Shown: piece after piece, positions 43,060 to 54,312 of the stretch
Layout of the letters: each line of letters opens with the position of its first letter
Position numbering within the stretch: position 1 is the first letter of the stretch
NCBI GenBank assembly: GCA_958450365.1
Contig: CAUEEP010000903.1
Coordinates: 930,001 to 994,000, forward strand
Direction: 5' to 3'
Source of the DNA: Mesorhabditis belari
Taxonomy: Eukaryota; Nematoda; Chromadorea; Rhabditida; Rhabditidae
DNA: 64,000 nucleotides
Made by a program: the position numbers and the translations under genes
The notes under the pieces: model-generated
Databases searched by the model: none
The model's input: the letters and a program-made list of their open reading frames with translations, nothing else
Told to the model about the DNA's origin: nothing

Positions 43060-43622
43060 TGATTGATTTGTCTGCGTTCGGTCTTATACATATTCCACTC
43101 GACGATCCTCTCCTTGTCTATTTTGAGCTTCTGCTTCACGTATCTGGTCAACGTTTGATTGTCCGCCCAGAGACGAAGAAATTCACAATAGACAGTACAG
43201 GAAGACGGCTCGCCATTAAGCAATTCCCATCTCTGCTTCCTTTGGTTGAGCCTTTTGTGGTTGCTTTATTCTATGAGCAAAGACAGCACTCCCAATGAAG
43301 GACTTCTTTTTGCTTGGATTTCAATGACATGGTGTCTCCGGGCAGATCATTCTTGTAGGTAGGCATCACCTAAAAATTAAAAGTAATAGAGCAATAGAAA
43401 GATAATATTAACACGGATCTAGAGAACAATAGCCGACTCGCTTTGGGGACAATGAGAGAAGTGAGTAATTTTCTAGCGCGAGCGTGCTTTTATAGACACG
43501 ATTCGTGATTGAAATTACTTTGGGACGCGATTAAAAAGAATTCAGTTTAGTGCTTGAGTAAACGTATTTTGGTTGAAAAGTTGAAAAGAAGGCTGCGCTC
43601 CCCCGTTGTCGGTAAAGTACCA
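43060..43622 (-). pseudogene. Second Merlin relic: 5' end and N-terminal transposase part
   Basis: The right edge GCTCCCCCGTTGTCGG with AAAGTACC (43596-43622) matches the end of the Merlin element at 28490-28510. About 300 bp inside, the minus strand reads CEFLRLWADNQTLTRYVKQ, KLKIDKERIVEWNMYKTER, alignable to FIHLWSQGLTTIKYCQQ, KLGISGDTVVEWNYFLRQ of the 27-kb element. The DDE part and other end are missing, cut by the 3-kb transposon. Confidence 0.65.
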
Positions 43623-43833
43623 CTTTTTCATACATCCGAGTAGCTTTGTGCCTTTTCGGGGTGATTGTCTATCATTGAGTATCGAAAAATCCATCTTCTA
43701 GTCAAAAGATTTTTCGGAAAAGTTGAGTTTAAAGGGGCTAAAAGTCGCTTTTCCGTTGTACGCCTATCGACAGTCATGCCCGAAAATGCACATGTCCACA
43801 TCCTAGCCCTGACATAGGACATTACATATTTAG

Positions 43834-45691
43834 ATGTATGCAAATTGATCCATCGAATCGACCTACTGTAGAGGAAGTCTACCCGAAGATTGAGGATAGC
43901 ATAAAGGTCAAAGAATTCAGCAAGCCATCAATTCATATTTTAGAGTTCCCGGAAATACGCATTTGAGCCGGTGATTGATCAAACTCAAAAATTGATTCTT
44001 AAACCTTTGGGGTTTCCAAGCGAGGATAACAGTGTTGTGGACCTGAATCTGGATGGCTTCGACATTTCATTCCCTACACCCGATTCTACTCAAGATCTTC
44101 GGGAAGTGAACGAGGAAAATCTAAACGATTCTTCCAAAGCAGGTCGCTCGAAACAAACAACAAGTCAAATCAAAAAAGTCGATTCAATCCACCAGCAAGA
44201 ATTCGGTCAAGAGGATAATCAAACAGCTGAAGAACGAGTTTCCATACAATTTCCACTCGATAAACGTGTTGAAAGAAAGCCTGGTCTAAGCCATATATTT
44301 GACTCAAATAAACCCCAACAGCAAGATAGCAATAGCAAAGAGGTGGTGATTGATCACAACTTCACACCGGCAACTCAAGATACAGCCATTGGCGGATATG
44401 CAAAACCTTCACTTCGCGAACCTTCAAACCAAAACATACATCTGACGAATAGTCAACAAATTTTGAATCAACTGAAAGTCATAAGTGGAAATGCTGAAAA
44501 TGTTGAGAAGTTGGATTTCGAATTATTGACTGCCTTTTTGAAGATGAATGAAGGAACAGAAACGATTTTGGAATATCTTCAACACAAACGAACGTTGATT
44601 GAGGAATTTTTTAAAACTCGAGTATTTTCCGTTGATTCAATCACTCTTCCAAAGTTGGGTGGTTCTTTTACTCAATCACGAATGAAATCAACAAATTTCG
44701 ATCAAGAAACGAAGGAGATTTTATTGAAAGTGATCGTTGCATGGGACGAAAAGGCTCAAAAGAGTTATTAAGACTCGATGAAGCATGTATTCGGGGTTTC
44801 TATTGCTTTTGGTATGATAATAAAGCAGAACTCACAAGGTGTCTAGATATCTTCGAGGCTCAAAAAAACAATTGGTTTTCTGACAAGAAAATGAATTTTG
44901 CCGTTTTTCAAGAAGCTTCTTCCGGTGACGAGTATCTTTTATTTTCAAAGGGGCCAGTATTGATCAAGGAAAATTTCATGAGCTATTACTTTCCCAAAGT
45001 TGATAATGATTGGTCTCATGAAAAAGATATCTTTGATTTGGACACAAAATCGATTCGTAATAAACGTGTCAGGGATAAGATCTGTCAAAAACACTTCACA
45101 GATATTGTTATGCAAATCAAGAAAAAAATCAAGTTTTTTGAAGATCTTTCTCGAATTCTTTCAACCCTTCTCAAAGCAATCATGCCAGATTTACAGCAAT
45201 TCTACAATGAAGCTCCCTATATATTCTTAGAAAATTTTCCACCAATTCATTCAATCTGGAATTTATCTAAAATACTTTCTAATGAAAAGATTCAAGATCT
45301 AAACAATCTTCATGCTATTTTCGAAGCAGCTTTAATATTTATGGGGGCTCTTTATAATCTATTTTATTCGAATTATGGGCTTACTTATGGAAAATCAATT
45401 TTAGCTCGATTGAAATCAATTTCTGGACAAAACAAACAAATTCTTTTTTTGAAAAACGAAAATTGTCTTTTGTTTTACCCTGATGAGTATCCTCAGGGTT
45501 TTCTCCACTTTAACGTTTTGAGCGGATATTACAAATGGCTTTTTATTAATTTTGACAAAAAGAATTCATTTGATTTTTTCCTATTTCCCGTCGATGATAT
45601 GCACATTATTTTCGAGAAATATATTCAATTTTTGGAAACAATCGGTAAGCCATGCTTTTTATATTTTCAGTTACAGTATCACTTTAAATAG
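43834..45691 (+). pseudogene. Kinase C-lobe end with long unknown tail; one frameshift
   Basis: After TTACATATTTAG the first exon reads CMQIDPSNRPTVEEVYPKIE, the subdomain XI signature of protein kinases, then a 37-nt intron (GTCAAA to ATTTTAG) and a long exon from 43944: SSRKYAFEPVIDQTQKLIL, a polar, glutamine-rich stretch, FELLTAFLKMNEGTETI, LPKLGGSFTQSRMKS. The frame stops at 44771; an overlapping frame (from about 44741) continues ELLRLDEACIRGFYCFWYD to a stop at 45691 with FLENFPPIHSIWNL and YYKWLFINFDKKNSF. A one-base change in the AAAA or nearby A-run would reunite them into a tail of about 575 residues. No catalytic kinase exon lies upstream. The tail is not a domain I recognise. Confidence 0.6.
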
Positions 45692-45694
45692 TAG

Positions 45695-46070
45695 CATGGC
45701 GCACTAAAAATACACCTATTAACATGCTCTAAGACGATGCAGACTCATATTTGAGCTTTTTGAGGGGCTGGGGCACTATTCGAAGAAATGTTTTTAGAAA
45801 TAGTTCAACTAATTTACAAAAGCTTTATAAAAAGTCAATCATTAATCTGTGCTCATTCATATTAAATTTTAGAAACAATAGCGATTCATGAACGATTTGC
45901 TGCTCGGATAGAATGTCTAAAGAAAGCTTTTCAACGTCTCGATTTCAAATGAACGAATAAAGTGAATAGTGAAGAAAGTTTGATACAAGCTGACCTGTAA
46001 TTACATCGACCCGTTCAACTACAATTATTTTTTTGCTTTTTGGTGTTCAGTGTGCGGCTTGATTGATGTG
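45695..46070. other. No gene seen
   Basis: AT-rich spacer between the kinase-tail gene and the foldback region. Confidence 0.4.
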
Positions 46071-46074
46071 TTTC

Positions 46075-46191
46075 TCACTGCGCCCCTTTCACAATTACCA
46101 TATTTTCTGTCAATTCACTGGGATCAATTCGGCCGATGCCCAACAGTGGAAAAACAAGCACTAAAACAATAAAGACTTGGCGTAAAAGCAT
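46075..46191 (-). CDS. Possible small secreted peptide, 38 aa
   Basis: MLLRQVFIVLVLVFPLLGIG is a textbook signal peptide (basic N-end, hydrophobic core, small residues at the cleavage site), followed by RIDPSELTENMVIVKGAQ and a stop. A damaged inverted copy lies at 47490-47560 (stops after LLS and NIS), so the unit was duplicated in the foldback. It may be only the first exon of a longer gene, since a splice donor further downstream cannot be excluded. Neighbouring minus-strand gene: the four-TM protein upstream. Confidence 0.4.
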   Translation of the reverse strand: MLLRQVFIVLVLVFPLLGIGRIDPSELTENMVIVKGAQ

Positions 46192-47560
46192 CAAATCTGT
46201 GCATATAAATATACTCAATTCTGCATAATAAACGGAAAAAATTACATTGTCTGACAGAGTAAAACAAAGTGAGGAATGAAATGAAATGAATAAACCATTC
46301 GAAGCAGAATTAGAAAAGCATTCTAGCCCCATGTTTTGAGCCAAACAATGGTGTATCAAACCAATGTGATTAGAGGGTCTTCCTCTCAAGTAAGTAATTA
46401 CTTGAGCGAGTTTTCTCAAGCAATTTTTTACTTGAGTAATGCCTCAAGTAATTGTCAAGTAATGCCGTTCTGAAACACCCGCAATTCACAATTTCAATCA
46501 TTTTAATTTGTAGTCAAAGCATTTTTAAAGTTTATGCTAATTTTTTGACACTATTTTGTCTTCCTTTTCGTTTTTCTAAATTTAAAAATTTTATTGGTTT
46601 AAGAAAAACTAGAAAGAACCAACACCAATGAAAGCAACAAGGAGAGTTTCTGTATTTTTCCGTACAAAATCGAATAAGAATTCCATAAGAATTCCATGTT
46701 TCGATAGCATAGGATAGAAGAACCGATCGTTCTGAGTTTTTCCAAGAAACGAAGTTTCATAATAATTATAAAGCTCGAAATTTGAATTACATTAACCATG
46801 GGAAAAGACAAACCGCGTAACTCGTTGAGTTTTGATGGCATTTGCAAGAAGGCTTCATCCTGAAGAGCGAGAAAGTATTTGCGAACGAACGAAAAATACA
46901 GAAACTCTCCTTGTTGCTTTCATTGGTGTTGATTCTCTCTAGTTTTTCTTAAACCAATAGAATTTTTAAATTTAGAAAAACGAAAAGGAAGAAAAAATAG
47001 TGTCAAAAAATTAGCATAAACTTCAAAAATGCATTGACTACAAATTAAAATGATTGAAATTGTGAATTGCGGGTGTTTTAGAACGGCATTACTTGACAAT
47101 TACTTGAGGCATTACTCAAGTAAAAAATTGCTTGAGAAAAGTTGCTCAAGTAATTACTTACTTGAGAGGAACACCCTCTAATCACATTGGTTTGATACAC
47201 CACTGTTTTGCTCAAAACATGAGGTTAGCCAGTCGGCCGGAAAGAATGCTTTTCTAATTCTGCTTTGCGTGATTTATTTGTTTCATTTAATTCCTTAAGA
47301 TTACTCCAAATTTGCTCTCGCTTTGATCTTTGTGATCTTTGATCTCGAATTTCACGAGCTGCCTCCGGTAGTAAGCTGGAGGCAAAAAGCAAATTTTCAT
47401 TAAAATCAAATTAACTTCTTTTACTCTGTCTGACAGTGTACTTTTTTTCGTTTATTATTCAGAATACAGAATATTTAGCTTCACAGATTTGTTGCTTTTA
47501 AGCTAAGCCTTTATTGTTTTGGTGCTCGTTCTACTGTTGAACATCAGCTGAATTGATCTC
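46090..47560. repeat. Large imperfect palindrome (about 600-bp arms)
   Basis: Arms of roughly 46090-46670 and 46890-47560 are inverted copies. Landmarks: CAAACCAATGTGATTAGAGG to CCTCTAATCACATTGGTTTG, TACTTGAGTAATGCCTCAAG and its reverse, and at the centre AACACCAATGAAAGCAACAA to TTGTTGCTTTCATTGGTGTT. The outer zone includes the signal-peptide ORF, so part is duplicated host DNA and not purely a transposon. The spacer is about 220 bp. Confidence 0.85.
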
Positions 47561-47585
47561 ACTGTTGTTTTCTCGACCTTTCTCC

Positions 47586-49935
47586 TCAGAAAGCACTCAA
47601 TAAGCTGAAAGAGAAACTTATACTTTCTTGTATTCAGAAAGGAAAATTGGAAAACAAACCTTTGTCCGAGAGTGTAGAGAGCCGTTTGTACGTTGCTAAA
47701 GAGCAACTTAAACGTTGTCAATAGCCAATAACCAAATAATGGATAGAGAATAATAATCAATACTTTTATGATCCCATAAAAGATTAAGTAAACAGTTGAA
47801 CTGGCAAGCATCTGGAATGAAACTCATCAAGCTTTTTTCTTTTTGTTAACTCTTTTTATTAGCTCTTTTTTAATCCCACGCTCTTTTCTCTTCCTAAAAG
47901 TATTTGATCGCAGGTGTCGCATATTTTTTTAGTTTTCAGCTTATGCCTAAAACTTTTGGGAACTAAAACTTGGGAACTTTTTAGTTTCCAGCCTTTGCCA
48001 CGTCTAACTTCTTTTTTTATTTAAAAACCTGTAACATTAAACGTCCCTCGCTAGTCGTTTGTTTGAGTTTCTTCAACTAAAGCCCTGAATAAATAAAAAC
48101 GTAAAAAAACAACACAAACTCTTCTCATTTTCTTGTAAGTGAAGCAATCAAAGCTGATCACGAAAGAGACAATTACCAGAACAGGCGTATTTGATTGGAC
48201 AATTGCGAAGAGTTGTAAAAGAAAACTTGTAGCCCCAATAAAGAAACACATTCCGAATTGAGCCCATGGCCATTTCAGGGTGAACTCGAAGAAATTTCCT
48301 TCAAACGAGACGGCTGTGTAACGGCTGAAATTTATTGCTATTTTGATAGTTATTTTGCTAATTTATTGTTTTTTTAGCGTTGAAATTCAGCCTTAACTAG
48401 AATGTTGACTGTTCTGTCGGTATTTGACTAACTCTGTGCTGTACTTTGACGTTAAAAGCCACTTTAAAAAGCTAGTTTGTAAAAGATCTGTTTGTCTATA
48501 GTACAGATTTGTGTTTGAAATTGTTCTCATTTAATTTGTCCCATGCTATCTCTAAAAATATTAGTGCCACCCAGCCGCTGGCTCACTAAAGCTAGTGCCA
48601 AACTCTGATGTCATGGTCATACTTAAGCGAGACGGTTGCTTGAAAATAAACATTGAAAACTTGCATCCAACCACCATACTGCATCACATAGTACCAAAAC
48701 GTGTTTTTTGGTGGACTTCTGAAAGGAATAATTCCCTGCTATTTTGCCAAAAGCCCCTAGAGTCTGATCGAGCCATGAGCTTTGTATGACGACCAGGCTC
48801 TAGAGGCTTTTTGGCAAAATGAACGGGAAAGGAATGGATGAAATATGTTTAGGATTATCTCTCTACTGACAAGCTCTGGATCATTGTAGCTAACAACTGT
48901 CCAAGTAATGCCAATGTGTAAATCAGTCGAGTCACACCTTCACCCGTTGTGATTATCCTGCAAATAGGCATGGAAAGATGGCTGTTAAAATCTTAAACCT
49001 GATTGGTGGATGCCGTTGATCATTGGTTATCGTGAAATATATAGCAATAAGATTAATGAAGATTCCAATAGAATAAACCTGGTCATTGGTTGGGATTAAA
49101 AGATGTTAGCAGAAGATCTTACTTAGTTAGACTCCTTTCTCCTGCTTATTCTACAGGGTGGCTGGAAAGTTTGATTGAAGAGCCATTAAATTAGATTGAC
49201 AAATGAAAGCAAGGTGATGAGCGGTAATGAAAGAAAGGTAATTAACTTCATTTTTAGAAAAGTTAACTATTTTTATTATTTGGAATCAAGTTTTGAAAAG
49301 AAAAGTTGAAATATTTATTTTACTATTATTTTCACTTCTCCTTTGTCTTTCCCTGAACCGGAATTTAACGGTGCCCCTTTCAAAAGTAACAAAACTTTCC
49401 AGCCACCATACATTTTTTCTAACCTTGTTTTTGCAACTAAACGTGAAATCTCAACTTTTATGCCTATCTAGCTTTTTATTATCTGTTACAGCAAGGAAAA
49501 ACCAAAATTCTTTGGGCATCCACGCACTTAACTTGTTCTAATACCTGAAAAAATTGTTGTTTTTCGAAGTTGTCATTCTCAGGTTAATTGTGGTATCCAC
49601 TGCTCATTTGTCAATCCAAAGAGGAATATAAAACATGAATACTCACAAAAATCATTCCATCGCTTACATACGTAGCCACTTGTGAATAGGTGTTCAAATC
49701 GACGTCGAGTAGGATCGTCTCATTTGGATTACTCAAGACAGCCATTACTCGTTTTGGCTCGAGATCAATCGAAATCCATTGCAACAAATAAAAAGCAACT
49801 TTAAAGTAACAAAACATGTGCTTGAACTGAGTTCTAATTGAAGGAAAAACCTGCGAGAGTTGATCCAACAACGGGTATTTCGAGAGGTTCACTGTAGTTT
49901 TTCCGTAACGCTTTCAGTGCGTTCGATAAGGGCAT
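47586..49935 (-). CDS. Four-transmembrane protein, six exons, 205 aa
   Basis: Exons 49935-49851, 49798-49672, 48957-48871, 48324-48177, 47811-47660 and 47604-47586 join into one frame of exactly 206 codons. Start MPLSNALKALRKNYSE lies behind an AACCCTTAG acceptor. Hydrophobic segments: VVGSTLAVAFYLLQWI (about residues 22-38), LIYTLALLGQLLATMI (about 80-96), FGMCFFIGATSFLLQLFAI (about 124-143) and VYLIFYGIIKVLIIILYPLF (about 156-175). Loop 1 contains NPNETIL, a possible N-glycosylation site; the end is SLLSAF. Topology is like MARVEL or tetraspan proteins but lacks a clear family signature. Donors include the strong GTATGT (exon 2) and weaker GTCAGT (exon 3). The gene looks intact and is not repeated in the window. 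Confidence 0.72.
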
Positions 49936-49939
49936 TATC

Positions 49940-50620
49940 TAAGGGTTGAAATCAAAAGGAGAAATTGAGGCCAAGAAGCCCAAATAGATTTCTGAATGTT
50001 CACTTGTGATGAAAAATTCTGAGCTGGGGTCGAGGCTCTTAATTTACTCATTAAAAATCATTATTAGCGGTGGCATATGAACACATTAACATAGAACTAC
50101 AGTGTTTTCAAAAACAAAATGAAACAAAAGTAGACGTGCTCTCAAGGGAAATCAGCTGCAATATGAAAATTTGAACAATTTGAAAGTAACGAAGGCTCAT
50201 GATTTTACCCGAGAAAACAGGAAAAGAAACTCTATTAAGAAATTGGATAAGTTTAAAGTGAACACAAGGTGCTGGTACATTGATTGTTTTCAGATTCTGA
50301 CTTGTTAAATCAAGTTTTTGCCGTATCTGTGAAATCACTTGGTGCTTAGATAGGTTATACTTTGTTTGAGGAAATTGAATTTGAAATACTATCAACTTTT
50401 CAAGTCGAATCTACCAAATTGAATCTAACGTGAATTGAAGATGATTGGAAACTTTTTGTGAACTTTCACGAAACTTTCACGAACTTTCACGAAACACTTA
50501 GACTATCTTCGATGGATACTCCCCATGGAATTCCAGGTCACCTGCGTATTAAGGAAAAGACTCAAATCAGTCACAAACAGCGATTCCTTGAGCATTGAAA
50601 GTGGTGAAGTGAAAGTGTTT
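49940..50620. other. No gene; short GAACTTTCAC tandem repeat
   Basis: 50455-50500 holds three units of about 11-15 bp (GAACTTTCACGAAACTTTCAC). Upstream lies the probable promoter side of the four-TM gene, with no motif assigned. Confidence 0.5.
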
Positions 50621-50623
50621 CAG

Positions 50624-50768
50624 CGTGCTTGTCACCCATAATCTTGTGCTGAAAGTAGCCGATTTTGGTTGTGTTTGTGATTTGAATCGGAAGACGATGT
50701 CAACAATTCTTGGGACTTCAATTTATATGGGTCCTGAAATGTTTCAAGGAGTTCTAGAAAGAAATTAG
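50624..50768 (+). pseudogene. Duplicated kinase activation-loop exon
   Basis: Behind GTGTTTCAG: VLVTHNLVLKVADFGCVCDL, NRKTMSTILGTSIYMGPEMF, then a stop after QGVLER. Compared with the exon at 51077 it has changes in the APE-region (SPE to GPE) and lost the donor. Confidence 0.75.
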
Positions 50769-50906
50769 AAAGAGGAAAATATCAAGGTGAATGGCCTCAT
50801 GTTACTAAGATGGAATATTGTGAAAGAGAAATGAAAGAGAATTTCATGGTTGAGCTATCAACTGAATACTTTGTTAAGTATTTGATTTGCATTTGAAGTG
50901 TTTCAG

Positions 50907-51224
50907 TCCTCAAAGATTCCACGGTTATCTACAATATGAAAACTGTCATTGTTGGGCGGAACATCTATTCTCAACGTTGGAATATCTTGAGGAAGAGAAG
51001 TTCATTCACCGGGATTTGAAACCGGAAAAGTAAGTAACTTTATTTTACAGTCAAACAACTTCAATTTCATAAACAGCGTGCTTGTCACCCATAATTTTGC
51101 GCTGAAAGTAGCCGATTTTGGTTGTGTTTGTGATTTGAATCGAGAAACGATGCCAACAATTCTTGGAACTCCAATTTATATGAGTCCTGAAATGCTTCAA
51201 GGAGTTCTAGGCGAAGAGGGCAGA
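50907..51224 (+). CDS. Kinase catalytic-core exons (TAK1/MLK-like), partial gene
   Basis: Exon 50907-51029 reads PQRFHGYLQYENCHCWAEHL, then FIHRDLKPE with donor GTAAGT; exon 51077-51224 completes the codon (N) and reads VLVTHNFALKVADFGCVCDL, TMPTILGTPIYMSPEML, ending GEEGR at GTAAGT. HRDLKPEN, DFG and the SPE (APE) motif are all present with a TAK1-like spacing (VLKVADFG.. GTPIYMSPE). N-lobe and C-lobe exons are not adjacent: the corresponding parts are found at 62.1-62.5 kb (minus) and 43.8 kb. It is therefore a fragment, although both exons are intact. Confidence 0.72.
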
Positions 51225-51229
51225 GTAAG

Positions 51230-52640
51230 TTTCAAAAGCCGATTTTTTATCATTTTTCAATCATTTTGTTCTAGCGCTGGTTAATGCTAAAAATATGTGT
51301 TATATCTCAAAAGATCACCCATCCTCTCTACTTTAATTTGATACCTAACGTGCAGAAACAAGCGTACTGGTGTCGAGATATGAGCGTTTTTTTGAGTCTA
51401 GACTTAGACTACCTATAGGGAGGCTTCTATTAAAGTATATTCACGGTAAGCTCAATTGTATTTTATAAAGGTTTTAGAAAGGTTATAAATAGTTGACTCT
51501 GTGATTCGTCATCAAAATTTTTGAAACTTTGAATTTCTAAAAACCTAGAAGAAGCTTAGAATTTCTTTTTCAATTTTTGCCTTATCTGTAGCTGAAAGTG
51601 GCCTTTAAGCATTGAGATTTTATAATCTGCCTCCTAGAAACTGAACAAAAAACCTAGAACATTGTTATTTTCAAAGTATTCAAAACATTTTCATTCAAAA
51701 AAGGCGGGCGTATGATAAACGGCAAAGTGCGCTCGCACATAAATGAGAAAAACAAATATTGACAAGAAGTCTTGCGCTCGCACTTTGCCAGATAAATGCT
51801 TGTGAGTAAGGTTGAAGTTTGCTTTGAAAGCTTTACGTGCTGTATAAATCTCTATATTCAGTTGAATCTTTTTTTGTTAAGTTAAGCGTCAGTTCATTCT
51901 AACTGACGATTGATACTGAACTGAAAATAACTCGCGTTTTGGTGATCTTTTGAAAAAAGAAATTAACTTGTTAGTCATAATAACTTTCGGGGCCTTCACG
52001 AGCACCATGCACTCACCCTTTTTCTAATGGCTATAGCTAATAATTTTTGACAGATTCAAACCGTTTCATCTGCTTATCTTCAATCCGCCCAGCTCTTATC
52101 ATTCCACTTTCCGTCAATTTTTTTGAAATTGGATTCATTTTCTTGTGCCAGAATTAAAAAATACGACCTCGTAACCAGTCTTGAGGGATTTTCAGAAAAG
52201 GTTTTTGAGAATTACATTTTGATTTGATGTTGATAATGATTTTTGTGACCCTAAGCTGTACAAACACCTAGTTGATCTTGTATGATTATCTCAAAAGCTA
52301 AACTGACTTTTTTTTTCTCTTTGTATGCCTTCAACAAAATGCATTTTAGGGGAAAGTCCCAGTAACCGCTGGAATCTGTTGTTGAATAAGAAAACGAATA
52401 CCCCTCAGATTAACGAATGCAGTCGATGAAGTTACTCTTTGTAAGTTACTAGGGACGAAATTGGTTGCGTGCAAAAAAAAACTAATTTCTACTAGTTCAT
52501 TTCTAGGACCAGTTCTCAGGTGTCTTTTGCCGATTATGGCTGCTTTTTACTTGGCGTATATGCTAACTCAAGCTTGAGTAAAAATTTAATGACTTTAACG
52601 AGCACTAAACAGATTCAAAACAAAAAAAAGTCAAGAACCC
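51230..52640. other. No gene recognised
   Basis: 1.4 kb of AT-rich sequence with only short frames. CTTGCGCTCGCACTTTGCC (about 51772) is an inverted match to GGCAAAGTGCGCTCGCAC (51721), a local hairpin of about 16 bp. Confidence 0.5.
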
Positions 52641-52643
52641 GTT

Positions 52644-53139
52644 TCAGTTAATCTCATCCGACTCAGAATCAAAATCGAAATCGGTGTGAATGCCGAGATC
52701 TTCAAGTTCGAAACCGGCATTGTTAACGACGGCGCTATGCAGAATTGAGCCGAAACAGCTGCCGCTCTCTGCAAAACAACGAATTACAGTGAGTTGTACG
52801 ATTGCCTTAAAGAAATTCAGAAGTTCTAAATATTCAAGCTACGGAAAGTACTCGAAATCACTACGGAATCTTGAATCATTCTCGATTCCAGGAACCCCCT
52901 TCATGCAGAGCTTTTCAAGAATTCTCTTTAGCATCGGATAGGGCTTGGAAAATCCTATTCAATGACTAAAAATGCTTTTAAAAAGTTGATTTTTAAGCTG
53001 ATGAGATTTTCTTTTTACACATATCGACGAACTTTGCGAGAAAATTTCCCGAAAATAGTACCCGAGCTCTTGTTGTGAACGTTCACATGATACTCACCAA
53101 GCGTATTCAACATGAATCTTCCATACAAATCAGGAAATC
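52644..53139 (-). pseudogene. 3' exons of an unrecognised gene with one in-frame stop
   Basis: Exon 53139-53098 (FPDLYGRFMLNTLG, acceptor TTTATCAG, donor GTGAGT) and a long terminal exon 52943-52644: KPYPMLKRILEKLCMKGVPG, FRSDFEYFP, then a TAG, then the same frame goes on LEYLELLNFFKAIVQLTVI, SILHSAVVNNAGFELEDLGI and an acidic end DFDFDSESDEIN. The single nonsense codon and an unresolved phase between the two exons leave function in doubt. No family recognised. Confidence 0.45.
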
Positions 53140-53309
53140 CTGATAAATAAAAGAATTGTCAGTGGCACTTATCGTTTATTCGATAAAGAAAAAAAGGAAC
53201 TTGAAACAAAGCCAAGCGATAAATACAAAGAGATAAACATTAAATAGGGAAAAGTTACGAGATAAAAATGAAATAGAAAAGACTCAGAAAGTGGTTACAT
53301 AGAAAAGTT

Positions 53310-54208
53310 TTAAATTTGGTTTCCAATATCTTCTGGCGCGATCGTTTTAATCTCGAAGGTAGCATCAGGAATGACGATGCTTTGATCCACGCCAGTAACA
53401 ATAGGCGGTTGGCCCTCTCCCTAGAAGTTAAAGCTTTTAAGCCAAAATTACTTTAACAAGCAAACCATTTCAAATGTCATTTATCTAAAAGATAAAAATT
53501 TGATAATAGATAATTCTCAACTTGCCTGACCCTAAACTCTTTCCGTTTCTAGCTTGAAACGAAAATGATCGGTATTTTATTCAGATTTCATGCTAACAGA
53601 AGGGTTTTGGGGTCAAACAAGCTTTGAAAATTGTCTATTAGCAGACGAATAAAACAGTGATGCTGTTTAAACAGAATGGCGCTATTGATAAAATAACTAA
53701 AAATCGTCAATCTATGTGAATCGGTGTTTCGTTAACCGCATTCGCAGTCAGTTTTCAGTCATTCATTTAACATCATTTCATTCGCTAGCTAATCGCTGGT
53801 GTTTGCAAAGTGCTAGATGAGAAAATAATTTGCGTCTTGTGCTATTTAATTTCTCAAAATCAATTTAAATTATACAAAATGCTCATTGACTTACTTGGTC
53901 AGCCCAAAAAACGTGAATAGTTGGGCGCCAGGTAGCCAAAAAGCCTTGTGCATTGCCGACGAACTTCTGAAATGTTTGGCTGAAATGACGTCAACAATAA
54001 CAAAAGTACCCCGCACTTTAACCCACATAAAATGTGCCTTGAAAAAAGGTTCGATTAGACTGATGCTATTTCGAAGATACATACATAAATGATTTAAAAG
54101 TATTTAGTTTTTAAGAAGCTCAAATGCAAACTCACTTGCTCAAACACAGCATTAGCTTCGATCGCGGCTAGGTTATCCATTGCTAGGGAGACAAGCGTTT
54201 TCTGGTGT
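53310..54208 (-). CDS. Last three exons of an unrecognised conserved-looking gene
   Basis: Exons 54208-54136 (HQKTLVSLAMDNLAAIEANA), 53966-53895 (KFVGNAQGFLATWRPTIHV, FWADQ) and 53420-53310 (GEGQPPIVTGVDQSIVIPDA, TFEIKTIAPEDIGNQI, stop). All join in phase 0 with GTGAGT and GTAAGT donors and TTTCAG or CTAG acceptors; lengths 73, 72 and 111 nt. The 5' exons are not found. The only disturbed point is the hairpin MITE just upstream at 54230-54312. Function unknown; intron positions are well supported. Confidence 0.6.
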
Positions 54209-54229
54209 CTGAAATGTATTATAGCCATT

Positions 54230-54312
54230 AGAGTGAGCTCCTTTTGATTAATAGTGCAAAATAGGAAACCCGTTTCCTATTTTGCACTATTAATCAAGAG
54301 GAGAACACTCTC
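54230..54312. mobile_element. Small hairpin MITE
   Basis: GATTAATAGTGCAAAATAGG followed by AAAC, three bases, then the exact reverse complement gives a perfect 24-bp stem with a 3-nt loop; less perfect pairing extends out to AGAGTG and CACTCT. Probably inserted in an intron. Confidence 0.75.

Noticed and set aside
42906..43298. 130-codon plus-strand open frame
   Set aside because: Runs from the transposon's terminal repeat through the G-run into antisense of the Merlin relic.
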